Translations under genes and position numbers: made by a program
NCBI RefSeq assembly: GCF_000025285.1
Contig: NC_013741.1
Coordinates: forward strand, 930,001 to 994,000
Source: Archaeoglobus profundus DSM 5631
GTDB taxonomy: Archaea > Halobacteriota > Archaeoglobi > Archaeoglobales > Archaeoglobaceae
Direction of reading: 5' to 3'
DNA: 64,000 nucleotides
In this document: positions 29,710 to 38,210 of the stretch, piece by piece
Numbering within the stretch: position 1 is the first letter of the stretch
Layout: every line of letters starts with the position of its first letter
Notes under the pieces: model-generated
What the model was told of the DNA's origin: nothing
Databases searched by the model: none
Seen by the model: the letters and a program-made list of their open reading frames with translations, nothing else

Positions 29710-31713
29710 TCAAGCTATAGATTTAGCTTTAGAATTACCACAGCTAATAAAATCTTGAGAAATAACACCTACAGCTTTAGCTACACTAACCATAGGCAGA
29801 TTTAGCTGATTAGCTATTTCTCTAACAGTATATCCCCTACTCCTAAGCTCTTTGACTTTAGCCATCTCTTCAGCCGATAAAGGCTTGTCCGTAACCTCTG
29901 ATATAAGCTCTTCAGCCGGCTTATCGACGGTGTAACCCTTAAGCTCTCTCTCAAGCTCTTCTTTGCTCATGCCTTCCGGCACTATAACACCTACGCCAGC
30001 TTCTACTAATGGAATAGCGTTAAGCTTTGGCAAAACTATGCTCATACCTTCCTCTAGAATATGGTAAACCTTACCGTCCACTCCCATGAAGGTTCTAAGC
30101 TTTGGGCTACAGTAATCGATGATCTTAACCGTAACGTATTCAATAGCCTCATCTTCAGTAGCTGAGTTTTTGGCTGGCTTAGCTTCAGCTGTAGCTAAAT
30201 TTTCAGCTTGCTCTGAAAAATTAGAAGAAGGTGAGCTGTTTTCATCCTTTGGCTTGTCCTCAGTCAGCAGGTCTTCAATGCTCTCCCTTTTGATGCCGAA
30301 AGCATCACCGACATCAAAGCCGACATCAGTTAGCTTATCCTGTTCCTTGAGCTTTGTCGTATTATGACATTTATCAGAGCTAATAGATTCAGTTATATTA
30401 GCTTTCTTAGCTACTAAGCAATCCCAAAACGTTAGCTCACCGTTTACCAGTTTTTCTATCAAGCCTTCATCGTTTTCAAGCTCTTCAATCTGCAACATCT
30501 TAACTATAGCCGATAGCACTTTAACAGCTCTCTCTGTTCTGCTCTCTACTTCTCCAAGCTTAAACCATCTTAAAAACTGCTCTCTAAGTAGCTTAATTAC
30601 TCCTCTGGCTACAGCTGGCTGTAAAATTAGAGTTAAGCCGTTATCATCTATGTTTATATCCCTGAGAATTTGATAGCTTTCTCTTAGGAATTCAACGTAT
30701 ATCAGCCTATCCAAGAAGGCTGGCACATTAGCGTTTTTCAAGCTGGCTTTTAGGATATTCTCAAGCACTTGAACGGCTGTAAGCTTCTCAGCTAAGCCAT
30801 AGCTGGCTAAGTCTTTGTTATTGCTGTTACCCATAAAGCAATAGCTGACAGCTTTCTTAACGCTTAGCTCTTTCTTTGAGCTTACCTCCCTTCTGTAAAT
30901 CCCTTGCTCCATGCCAGTTAGCAAGATCGGAAATATAGCTTCAAATCTATCTTTGAAATCGCCAGCTATCTTATCAAACTCATCAATAGCTATTATGTCA
31001 GCTCTCTTAACTATTCCATAAGTGCCTAACCTTGCATCACCGATAAGCTTGGCTATAGTCGGGATTTCTTCACAGTAGTAAGCATTAGCTAAGCTTTCGA
31101 GCATTTCAAAGGTTGAGCTTTTGCCAGTTCCAGCCTGCTGAAAGCTCACAACATGAACGCCAGCTATCTTATTTCTGTCGTAATACTTGAAGAGGGTTAG
31201 CAATCTTGGCAATGTTACAGCTATAGCCTCTTTAGTCGGCTTATAGCCTAAGCTTAGCATGAGTAAATCAATCGGCTTATGCTCTTTCAGTAGCTCCTCA
31301 GCTGTCCTTAAATCATAATCAGCTCTGAAGAACTGTAGCTTAGCCGTTTTAACTATAACCCCTCTCTTACTTGGAACTAAACCGTTAAGCTTAGCCTTAA
31401 TGTAAGTAGAGCCGTTAGCTTTAGAGATTAGCTCGATTAATTCATCGGTAAGAGGAGCTAAGACCTTGCCAGCTGGCAGGTCAAAGATTATTAGCTCTTT
31501 CTCCGTATTGAGATGATAGTTCTGATCAAGCTTAAAAATGATTGATTTGCCTTGCTTTGCCCTTAGCATTAGACAGGCTTTGTCTTCGCAAGCCTTTATC
31601 ATAGCTCTAAGCTTTTCCTGATCTTCTGGCTTGAATGCTTTGAATGTGCTAACCAGGTGTTCCGGCAAATCTTCGTAATAGAGCTTAAAAGAAATAAGAG
31701 GTAGCTCGCTCAT
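29710..31713 (-). CDS. AAA+ ATPase of MCM/BrxL-like type, probable replication helicase
   Basis: 667 aa from ATG 31713, which has a GAGGAGTGA ribosome-binding site (the upstream in-frame ATG overlaps the previous stop). Walker A AGTGKSSTFEML (about residue 200), Walker B ADIIAIDEFDKI, sensor-like CFMGNSN, then a linker rich in Glu/Lys/Asn and a C-terminal HTH (LRSRGYTVREIANQLNLPMVSVAKAV). The AAA+ module resembles MCM- and Lon-related BrxL-like ATPases. Next to a HUH Rep it is best read as the element's helicase. Exact family unproven. Confidence 0.65.
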   Translation of the reverse strand: MSELPLISFKLYYEDLPEHLVSTFKAFKPEDQEKLRAMIKACEDKACLMLRAKQGKSIIFKLDQNYHLNTEKELIIFDLPAGKVLAPLTDELIELISKANGSTYIKAKLNGLVPSKRGVIVKTAKLQFFRADYDLRTAEELLKEHKPIDLLMLSLGYKPTKEAIAVTLPRLLTLFKYYDRNKIAGVHVVSFQQAGTGKSSTFEMLESLANAYYCEEIPTIAKLIGDARLGTYGIVKRADIIAIDEFDKIAGDFKDRFEAIFPILLTGMEQGIYRREVSSKKELSVKKAVSYCFMGNSNNKDLASYGLAEKLTAVQVLENILKASLKNANVPAFLDRLIYVEFLRESYQILRDINIDDNGLTLILQPAVARGVIKLLREQFLRWFKLGEVESRTERAVKVLSAIVKMLQIEELENDEGLIEKLVNGELTFWDCLVAKKANITESISSDKCHNTTKLKEQDKLTDVGFDVGDAFGIKRESIEDLLTEDKPKDENSSPSSNFSEQAENLATAEAKPAKNSATEDEAIEYVTVKIIDYCSPKLRTFMGVDGKVYHILEEGMSIVLPKLNAIPLVEAGVGVIVPEGMSKEELERELKGYTVDKPAEELISEVTDKPLSAEEMAKVKELRSRGYTVREIANQLNLPMVSVAKAVGVISQDFISCGNSKAKSIA

Positions 31714-31718
31714 GGCTA

Positions 31719-32129
31719 TCACTCCTCATCTAAAGCGTTTTCATAACCTTCAACTTCTTCAACCTCTACAGCTGGCTTAGCCTTCTTTCCATAGCTCTTT
31801 TTGCCATAGCTCCTCTTGCTGTAGCTTTTCTGGCTACCGTTTCCAATTCCAAAATAGCTGTCCAAGAACTCCCTAAGCTTTAGCCAATCGTCTTTATTCA
31901 GAGCAAAAGCTATACTCTCCTTGCCCTTCTCAACTATAACGATCTTGCTACCGTTGTTATACTTGCTATTCTTAACCTTGAAAGCTGTCTTATGTAGCTT
32001 CAAGCTGGCTGGCTTAGCCTTCTTGCCCTGCTGTGCTTCTTGCTTCAGCTCTTTCAGCTCCTCAGCTATCGTTTTAACAGCTTTTATAACCTCTCCCAAA
32101 CTCTTCTCTAAAGCCTCTATTCTTTCCAT
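31719..32129 (-). CDS. Coiled coil plus PC4-like ssDNA-binding protein
   Basis: 136 aa. Residues 1-35 form a coiled coil; 45-90 (KNSKYNNGSKIVIVEKGK then FALNKDDWLKLREFLDSYF) have the strand-strand-helix pattern of PC4/Whirly-type ssDNA binders. The tail has KSYSKRSYGKKSYGKK repeats and an acidic end. Strong GGAGGTGAG site before ATG 32129. Inference: single-strand DNA-binding protein for rolling-circle replication, encoded between Rep and the helicase. Confidence 0.55.
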   Translation of the reverse strand: MERIEALEKSLGEVIKAVKTIAEELKELKQEAQQGKKAKPASLKLHKTAFKVKNSKYNNGSKIVIVEKGKESIAFALNKDDWLKLREFLDSYFGIGNGSQKSYSKRSYGKKSYGKKAKPAVEVEEVEGYENALDEE

Positions 32130-32641
32130 AATCTCACCTCCTTTAACCTTTTTACTCCTCTTTGATGAGCTTGAGAATTGATTAAGCTTAGCTTGAGCTT
32201 TCTTAGCCTTAACATAAGCTTCATAATCTCTAATAGCTTTCTCGAAATCCTTCCAGCTAATATCTCGGCTTTTAATAAAAAACCCCTCTTCTTTGGATTA
32301 GCTACATGCTCTTTGATATACTTCTTAGCCGATTGAAAATCTGAAGTTGTGCGAATTCTCCAGAGCTTGAAGTTAAAACCGCTTGGAACTATCTTTTTTA
32401 ACTCATCTAAAGCTATAGGTTGATTTGTAAGAAGCAAAGCATGAATATGAGGCTTATTAAACGATTTGACACCATGCCCTTTGCTCTTACAGCCGATATA
32501 CTTAGCTCCAAACTTTTTGCAGATTAGTTTCAGAGCAGAGCTTAACAGGGCTGAGCAATAGCCAGAATTATCTGTTATTCTGAGGTAATACACATAAGCG
32601 TAATCTTTATATATTCCAGCTTTTATATTACCATTAACCAT
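32117..32641 (-). CDS. HUH-endonuclease Rep, rolling-circle initiator
   Basis: 174 aa. Motif 1 region AYVYYLRITDNS, motif 2 KPHIHALLLTN (the HUH histidine pair) and motif 3 AKKYIKEHV (catalytic Tyr followed by Lys) occur in order and spacing typical of small rolling-circle Reps. It would nick the element's double-strand origin and become linked to the 5' end. Strong GGAGGAGGGG Shine-Dalgarno. It overlaps the downstream gene by 13 nt. Confidence 0.75.
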   Translation of the reverse strand: MVNGNIKAGIYKDYAYVYYLRITDNSGYCSALLSSALKLICKKFGAKYIGCKSKGHGVKSFNKPHIHALLLTNQPIALDELKKIVPSGFNFKLWRIRTTSDFQSAKKYIKEHVANPKKRGFLLKAEILAGRISRKLLEIMKLMLRLRKLKLSLINSQAHQRGVKRLKEVRLWKE

Positions 32642-32668
32642 AGCCCGCCCCTCCTCCTATTTAAAAAA

Positions 32669-32884
32669 TTAAGGTGAAATTTCAGCCGGATTAGGCTTTT
32701 CAGCTGTAGCTTCACTATCAGAGCTTAGAACTACTGGCAAGCCGACTTTAGCTAAGTATTCATCAATAGCTCTTCTCAATAGCTCAGATTGGCTAATTCC
32801 AAGCTTCTTGGCTCCCATCTTTAGCTTCTCCTTATAGCTTGGTGGCAAGGCTATTGATGTTTTAAACACCTTTACCCCAGCCAT
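32669..32884 (-). CDS. Ribbon-helix-helix regulator
   Basis: 71 aa. The RHH strand-helix-helix is clear: VKVFKTSIALPPSYKEKL then LGISQSELLRRAIDEYLAKV, with a short polar tail. First gene of the minus-strand Rep operon and divergent from the winged-helix gene at 32972, so it probably controls the shared 87-nt promoter region and copy number. Confidence 0.75.
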   Translation of the reverse strand: MAGVKVFKTSIALPPSYKEKLKMGAKKLGISQSELLRRAIDEYLAKVGLPVVLSSDSEATAEKPNPAEISP

Positions 32885-32971
32885 CGGTATCTAAGTTACC
32901 TTATAACTATTTAGCCTTTGCGGTAGTTACTAATAGCAAAGCTAAAATACTATTTAGCTACCAGTAGCTAT

Positions 32972-33643
32972 ATGGCTAAGCTGAAAAAGCAGATTTTAGA
33001 TGAAATAGATTTAGAGCTTCTATCTATGCTCTATTATCTTGGAAAAGCCACAGCTACAGATTTAGAAAAAGAGGCTAAAGTAACAGGTGCAATAGACTTA
33101 ACTAAAGCTGGTATATCTAAAAGGCTAAAATGGCTAACTGAAAAAGGTTACTTAGCTAAGCCAATAGATGATATTTCTACTGGTAAGCTTAAGCGTATTT
33201 ATAAAGCTCCAAGCAAGGAAAAGCTAAAATCAGCTCATTTGGAATGGTATAAAGCCGAAATATATAACCCAATGATCGATGAATTCCTCACGGAAGAGCA
33301 AGCTGAGCAAGCAAGAAAAGAAGAACCACCAGAAAAAGCCTTTAAAGATGATAGAATTACAACACTTAGCCTTAAATCAGCTGAGGAACTGAAAAAGCTC
33401 AGAAAAGGAGTTAGCTTAAAAGAAGCTGTAAAAATACTTGAAGGCTACTCTGAACTTTTCAGCTATGAAATGGCTGGCTTGGTAACGGTAGAAAATGGAA
33501 TAGTAAAGCTAACAGACGAAGGCTACAAAGCTATTTTAAAAGAATGGATACCAGAAATTAGAGAGAAGCTAAAAGAGCTAAAGGAATTTGATATAGCTGA
33601 ATACAAAAAACTTCTATCTGAATTCTGCAAAGATTTAAGCTAA
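32972..33643 (+). CDS. Winged-helix DNA-binding protein
   Basis: 223 aa. Residues 1-75 form a winged helix (LLSMLYYLGKATATDLEKE, then LTKAGISKRLKWLTEKGYL and a basic wing IDDISTGKLKRIYKA). The rest is helical and charged, ending in a second possible wHTH-like segment (VTVENGIVKLTDEGYKAILKEW). Leaderless start with an AT-rich promoter shared with the RHH gene. Likely a regulator of the element. Confidence 0.7.
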   Translation: MAKLKKQILDEIDLELLSMLYYLGKATATDLEKEAKVTGAIDLTKAGISKRLKWLTEKGYLAKPIDDISTGKLKRIYKAPSKEKLKSAHLEWYKAEIYNPMIDEFLTEEQAEQARKEEPPEKAFKDDRITTLSLKSAEELKKLRKGVSLKEAVKILEGYSELFSYEMAGLVTVENGIVKLTDEGYKAILKEWIPEIREKLKELKEFDIAEYKKLLSEFCKDLS

Positions 33644-34082
33644 TAGCTACTTTCAAATCTCCTTTCTCCTCTTAGCTTTCAAGGAAATAGCTATTATTAA
33701 CATAGCTTATATTATTTCTTTAGCCTATAACTCCTTTCTCATAACTCTTTTAGATTGATTAGTATTTCATATAATCCGGCACTCGGCACGGTTCGGCTTG
33801 GCTATGTTATAGTAGCTACTGTAATATAGCTAAGCTAATAGCTATAGCTATAATAAGCTATATAGCTAATCATATTATAGCTATTATATAGCTCAAGATA
33901 ACTGCCAGCCCGCCTGCCCGCAGTAATATATGAAAGATAAAGTTGAGTTAGAATTGAAGATTTAGGTTAAAGAAGTTGTTAGAACTATTATTAACTCAGC
34001 TAATTTTAGCTATTTCCTTAGGAGAAAGCTATAGCTAAGAGATTTAAAGCTAAAAAAGAAAAGATAATGTTAAATTATAAAA
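33644..34082. other. Non-coding region with the second palindromic structure
   Basis: No gene seen. At about 33760-33940 a GC-rich arm (CCGGCACTCGGCACGGTTCGG) and a pyrimidine/GC arm (GCCAGCCCGCCTGCCCGC) flank about 100 bp of AT-rich AGCTA-rich sequence. Short TTTCATATAATC and ATATATGAAAG ends mirror each other. Layout repeats that of 28399-28600, so the two may be paired origins or regulatory sites of the element. Confidence 0.5.
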
Positions 34083-34217
34083 TTAGCGGAAAAGAAAAGG
34101 GTAATACTTACGCAATAGCTTAAGCTCTTCAGCTGTTAGCTCTTCTGGCTTAGTTATGCCAGCTTTTAACCTCTTAAAAATTATCTTAGCTCTTCTCTTC
34201 TCTCTATACTTGCTCAT
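34083..34217 (-). CDS. Small basic protein downstream of integrase
   Basis: 44 aa, starting in an ATGA overlap with the integrase stop. Very basic N-terminus (MSKYREKRRAKIIFKRLKAG) then TAEELKLLRKYYPF. Could be an excisionase-like or nucleic-acid-binding accessory; this is a guess from size, charge and coupling to int. Confidence 0.5.
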   Translation of the reverse strand: MSKYREKRRAKIIFKRLKAGITKPEELTAEELKLLRKYYPFLFR

Positions 34218-35068
34218 TCTATCACCTTCAAGCTATCGACAATTCGGCTATACCAATCGTCAGCTTGCTTAGTTTTGTTCAAGTAATGAGTAGAACCGAC
34301 TGTTAAGCTGGCTCTACCTTGAATAAAATCGGCTATGCTCTCCGGCACTCCTAACTCTATCAGTTTATTTAAATGCCATTTTCTGATAGCTACAGCTGAA
34401 ACTCTCTTATACTGTAACCCTTTCGAGTAAGTGTGATAGTTCTCATAGACTGCCAAGCTCTCAAGCTCTTCAGCAAACTCTTTAGGAATATAGCACCAAT
34501 AACCTCTTTTCTTACCCTTGCTAAGCCAGCTAATAGGGTATCTGGCTATGTTACCCTTGATCACTAAGTTAGCCCTATCAAAGCTCTTAACCATGCTAAC
34601 AGCATGGCTTAACCTCATGCCAGAGTAAACCAATAACTTGAAGAAAGGCTTTAGGCTATCCTTTATGCTATTGTAAGCTTCTATAAGTTCTTCATCACTT
34701 ATGTAAACCTCTCTAACACCACTTGGCTTAACCTTAAGAATTCTCCTTAGCTTGGCTATGTATTCAAGGCTAAGCTCTTCTCTCTCCTCAGCAAAGTTAA
34801 GCAAGTTTCTAACAGCTTTGATAAACCAATTTCTACCGCTCTCTATGGTTAGTAACAGCTCCTGTAAGTCTTTAGCTGAGGTTACCCTACCCTGTAACAG
34901 GTATCTGTCAAGGTAACTTATGTAGGTCTTAGCTGTTGATTGCTCAATTCTATTTAATAGCCAGATATTAAACTTCTGCTTGTTTTTCCTGTAATACTCT
35001 GATAAATCAGCTCCATTAGCTCGCCCTTCTAAGCCGTAGGTCGCGGGTTCAAATCCCGCCGGGTCCGC
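34214..35068 (-). pseudogene. int(C): C-terminal half of the SSV-type integrase
   Basis: The frame is open from the attR core (ADPAGFEPATYGLEGRANG) through 285 codons to TGA at 34214. A SAM-like helical domain is followed by the tyrosine recombinase domain with SGMRLSHAV (first Arg), a basic WLSKGKKRGYW strand, VAIRKWHLNKL and the probable nucleophile in THYLNK. It lacks its own start and N-domain because these sit at 28029-27839. The internal ATG at 34804 could give only a truncated protein. Confidence 0.88.
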
Positions 35069-35069
35069 T
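35025..35069 (+). repeat. attR core, 45-bp direct repeat
   Basis: Second copy of the tRNA-Arg 3' half, identical to 27839-27883. It marks the right border of the element; host sequence resumes after it. Confidence 0.95.
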
Positions 35070-35132
35070 CTTACTTGTTTAAAAAATTGATGTTCAAAAA
35101 ATCTCTGAGCAAAAAATAAAGAAAAATGGAGC

Positions 35133-37202
35133 TCATATGATCTGTAGGATATCTCGGACCGAAGCTACGCACCTTGGCCTATCATTTTCGACCCCGATTA
35201 CATGCCTGACGTTCAAGTTTAGCATGAGCTCTATCGCAACTTTCACGGGATCAGAGCTCCTAACAACTTTTGGATTCTTCGTTGCATAGTTCATGACGTT
35301 ATCTTCCAAGCTCGCGCCGTTTGCGATAGCTCTCACTGCATCTCTCTCAGAGAACACTGCAACAAGCTTTCCATTATTAACAATCGGTAGTATTCCTATG
35401 TTGTTTTCAGCCATTACTCTTATCGCTTCAGCCAGTGTAGCATTAGATTTGATCGTTATAGGCTTCTTGGCAATATCTTTCAATCTGTATCTTTCAGCAA
35501 TCTTCTTTCCAGCTAAAGCTCTTAGTCCAACTGTCTCAGCCAACAGCTCTCTAGCGTCTATGTATCCCACAATCCTGCCGTTTGAGCACACGGGCACATC
35601 CCTAACATTGTACGCTTCCATCGTTTCAAGGACTATCGGGAGTGGTTCTCTCACATCACAGCACCTAACATCTATTCCGACATCGCAGACCTTCGCATCT
35701 AAATCTATTCCCTTTGCCAAGGCTCTCAGTATCGTCTTTTCTCCAATAACCTTCACACTAGATCCGCAGACTGCTACAGCCGATCTGTATCCATTTTCAG
35801 CTAGCTTCTTGGCAAGCTCTCTTAACGATATGTTATTCACTATAAGTGCTTGCTTTGCAAACTTTCCAGCACTGAGTTCTTCCCATATTCTCGTTCCCAA
35901 GGTCTCCCAGCCCTTTAAGACAAAGAACAATCCCATAACAATTGGTGCAACGACCGACCATGATATAACTGAGTAGTACCAGTCGCCTATGTAGCGGTAT
36001 ATGGCCGTAATTATGAGCGGAGTTAAACCTCCAGTTATTCCGTAGCCTAAATTGTATGTGAAGGCTGTTGCCGTGAGTCTTATACGTGCCGGGAATAGTT
36101 CAAGTAAGTAAGCTGACATAGCTCCGCTGTAGCCTATACCGTTCAGGAAAGTCAGAGTGTACGTAAGTATCCAGAGCATTGGAAGGTTTCCTGCGAGTGC
36201 AGCCTCTCTCATGAACCAGAACACGGGTATGAATGCTAGGGCGTTTCCGTATATTCCGAAAAGCAGGATCTTTCTCCTGCCTATTTTGTCTGATAGAGCT
36301 CCAAAGACTATGTATGCCCATGCTGATAGCAACGTACATATCGAAAGTATCGTGCTTGCAGTAACTTCCGAAACTCCGTGCCAAGTCATGTAATACTTGG
36401 ATATAAGCTGATTTGTGTACCAAATAGGTCCATGTGCACCTATCACACCTATCCAAGCCAATAGAACGAGAAATCTTGCCTTCGGATCAGAGAATAGCTC
36501 CCTTATCGGTGCACTCGTAGTCTTTCTTATTGTCTTAAGCATCGTAAAGACCGGAGTTTCCTTGTAGAAGAAGTGCATTATCAGAGCGACTATTGTGACT
36601 ATTAATCCGGAAAGTATGAACACTATTCTCCATGCCCACTCGTTTAGCGCATCAGCACCAAAGTAAGATCCTATTATGCTAATCATTGCGGCGACTATAG
36701 CGATTCCCAGAGGAGCTGTCGTGAAAAGGAATCCAGTGAAGAATCCTCTTCTTTTCTCTGGAATAGATTCTCCTAGATAAACTATCGTAGCTCCGAAGCC
36801 TCCTCCTAAAGCAAGTCCCTGAATAATTCTAAGCACAAAGACCAATACGGAAGCTAATATTCCTATCTGAGCGTATCCCGGCAGTATACCAATTCCGAGT
36901 GTTCCTGCAAGCATTGTAAAGGCTGCTGCCACGAAGGCCACTTTTCTACCGTAGATGTCTCCTATCCTTCCAAATATCAGTGCCCCAAGTGGTCTGAATA
37001 GGAAACCTAACGCTAAAGCTCCGAAGGATGCTAGTAGTTGTGCTATTGGATCCCACTCAGGAAAGAACACGTGTGCAACAATTCCCGCCAGTAGTGCGTA
37101 GGTGTAGAAGTCAACCCATTCGAGCAAGGCTCCAGCCCAAGCTATTCCGACAGTTCTTGCAATTTCCTTCCCCTTAAACTCGATATCCAATTTAGGCTCC
37201 AT
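35133..37202 (-). CDS. MFS metabolite:proton symporter with four CBS motifs
   Basis: 689 aa. Residues 1-440 form a 12-span MHS/ProP-like transporter with GALLEWVDFYTYA at the start and GRIGDIYGRK between spans 2 and 3. Residues 450-689 hold four CBS motifs (for example PITIKSNATLAEAIRVMAENN and PKVVRSSDPVKVAIELMLN), that is two Bateman modules. Such fusions suggest uptake is gated by adenine nucleotides. Substrate unknown; relatives move organic acids or osmolytes. It lies just outside attR. Confidence 0.85.
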   Translation of the reverse strand: MEPKLDIEFKGKEIARTVGIAWAGALLEWVDFYTYALLAGIVAHVFFPEWDPIAQLLASFGALALGFLFRPLGALIFGRIGDIYGRKVAFVAAAFTMLAGTLGIGILPGYAQIGILASVLVFVLRIIQGLALGGGFGATIVYLGESIPEKRRGFFTGFLFTTAPLGIAIVAAMISIIGSYFGADALNEWAWRIVFILSGLIVTIVALIMHFFYKETPVFTMLKTIRKTTSAPIRELFSDPKARFLVLLAWIGVIGAHGPIWYTNQLISKYYMTWHGVSEVTASTILSICTLLSAWAYIVFGALSDKIGRRKILLFGIYGNALAFIPVFWFMREAALAGNLPMLWILTYTLTFLNGIGYSGAMSAYLLELFPARIRLTATAFTYNLGYGITGGLTPLIITAIYRYIGDWYYSVISWSVVAPIVMGLFFVLKGWETLGTRIWEELSAGKFAKQALIVNNISLRELAKKLAENGYRSAVAVCGSSVKVIGEKTILRALAKGIDLDAKVCDVGIDVRCCDVREPLPIVLETMEAYNVRDVPVCSNGRIVGYIDARELLAETVGLRALAGKKIAERYRLKDIAKKPITIKSNATLAEAIRVMAENNIGILPIVNNGKLVAVFSERDAVRAIANGASLEDNVMNYATKNPKVVRSSDPVKVAIELMLNLNVRHVIGVENDRPRCVASVRDILQII

Positions 37203-37340
37203 AGCATCACCTATCTATTGTGATTAATCGTGATGAATTACGACAACTATTTAAAGTTTTCCTCGACGTTGAACGATTGTAACGATAAACCGTGATAGAT
37301 AATACAAAATATTGGTAGCTCATTACGATTCTTGTCGATG

Positions 37341-38159
37341 CTACCTTAAAGAAGTCAGAATCACGGCGACAGTTATGAGAAGAGCACCGAAGTATTGAAC
37401 AACGCTTAAGGTCTCTCCGAGCATAAACACTGCAAATACGTGGGCGAAGACTCCTTCAAGCGATAGAATGAGAGAAGCTTCGGTAACTGAAACGTATCTC
37501 TGAAACCAGTTCTGAAACATCTTAGCTACAAATGTAGCCAAGAAGACCGTTACCACCAGTGCATAAATGACATCAAAGTTGAAAGTCAGTTTATCGGTCG
37601 TTATCAAAGCTAGAGGCGTTGAGAAAATAGCTACAGCCAATATCTGCCAGAATGCCAGTATTGTGGGATTTACATTCTTAGAGTGGTATGAAATCATGGC
37701 AATCTCCATACCGAACCCAATGGCGCAAAGAAAGATGAGTATGTCCCCAAATCTAAACCCCTCATATCCAGAGAGAAGGTAAAATCCGATTAAGGCAATT
37801 ATTAGGCACAGCACATCAAGTAACCTAAGTCTCGCTCTGTAGAGCAGGTAAGCGAGGATAGGAGCTAAGACTACGTAGAGGGACGTTATAAAACCCGCGT
37901 TCGTTGCCGTTGTAAATTTCATACCCACGGTTTGGAAACTGTATCCTAAAAACGTGCAAAAACCTATCTTTATACCCTCCTTCCACCCCTCCCTTTTAAG
38001 GAAGGGTATGAAGAGAAGAGAAGCCAAAAAGAACCTTATCGAGTTAAAGGCGAAGGGAGATATGTAGTTTAAAGCTATCTTTATGACGGGAAACGTAGCA
38101 CCCCATACGACTGCAGTTGCAAGTAATCCCAGATCGGCGTAGAGTCTATTTATCTTCAC
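37341..38159 (-). CDS. EamA/DMT-family transporter
   Basis: About 272 aa with ten predicted membrane spans in two EamA repeats (LLATAVVWGATFPVIK in the first; LEGVFAHVFAVFMLGE in the second), the standard drug/metabolite transporter layout. I chose GTG 38159 (VKINRLYADLG), since the longer frame runs into the divergent MiaB-like promoter. Substrate unknown. Confidence 0.82.
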   Translation of the reverse strand: MKINRLYADLGLLATAVVWGATFPVIKIALNYISPFAFNSIRFFLASLLFIPFLKREGWKEGIKIGFCTFLGYSFQTVGMKFTTATNAGFITSLYVVLAPILAYLLYRARLRLLDVLCLIIALIGFYLLSGYEGFRFGDILIFLCAIGFGMEIAMISYHSKNVNPTILAFWQILAVAIFSTPLALITTDKLTFNFDVIYALVVTVFLATFVAKMFQNWFQRYVSVTEASLILSLEGVFAHVFAVFMLGETLSVVQYFGALLITVAVILTSLR

Positions 38160-38210
38160 ACTACTGAGCCTGAGTTTAAATTTAAAAACACATTGATAAT
38201 AGATCATGTG

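Larger units (their letters stand above)
27839..35069. mobile_element. Integrated SSV-integrase-type virus/plasmid element
   Basis: About 7.2 kb between two copies of a 45-bp tRNA-Arg core. The integrase gene is split across the two ends in frame, the hallmark of SSV1-type integration. Contents: two-hydrophobic-segment protein, cysteine-rich small protein, AAA+ ATPase, ssDNA-binding-like protein, HUH Rep, RHH and winged-helix regulators. Sequence style differs from the host: AT-rich, with AGCT in almost every line. No mutation is seen that would block excision. Confidence 0.9.

Noticed and set aside
37203-37340. Repeated CGTGAT-like words upstream of the MFS gene as an operator
   Set aside because: Symmetry is weak and spacing irregular; too little to call a site.
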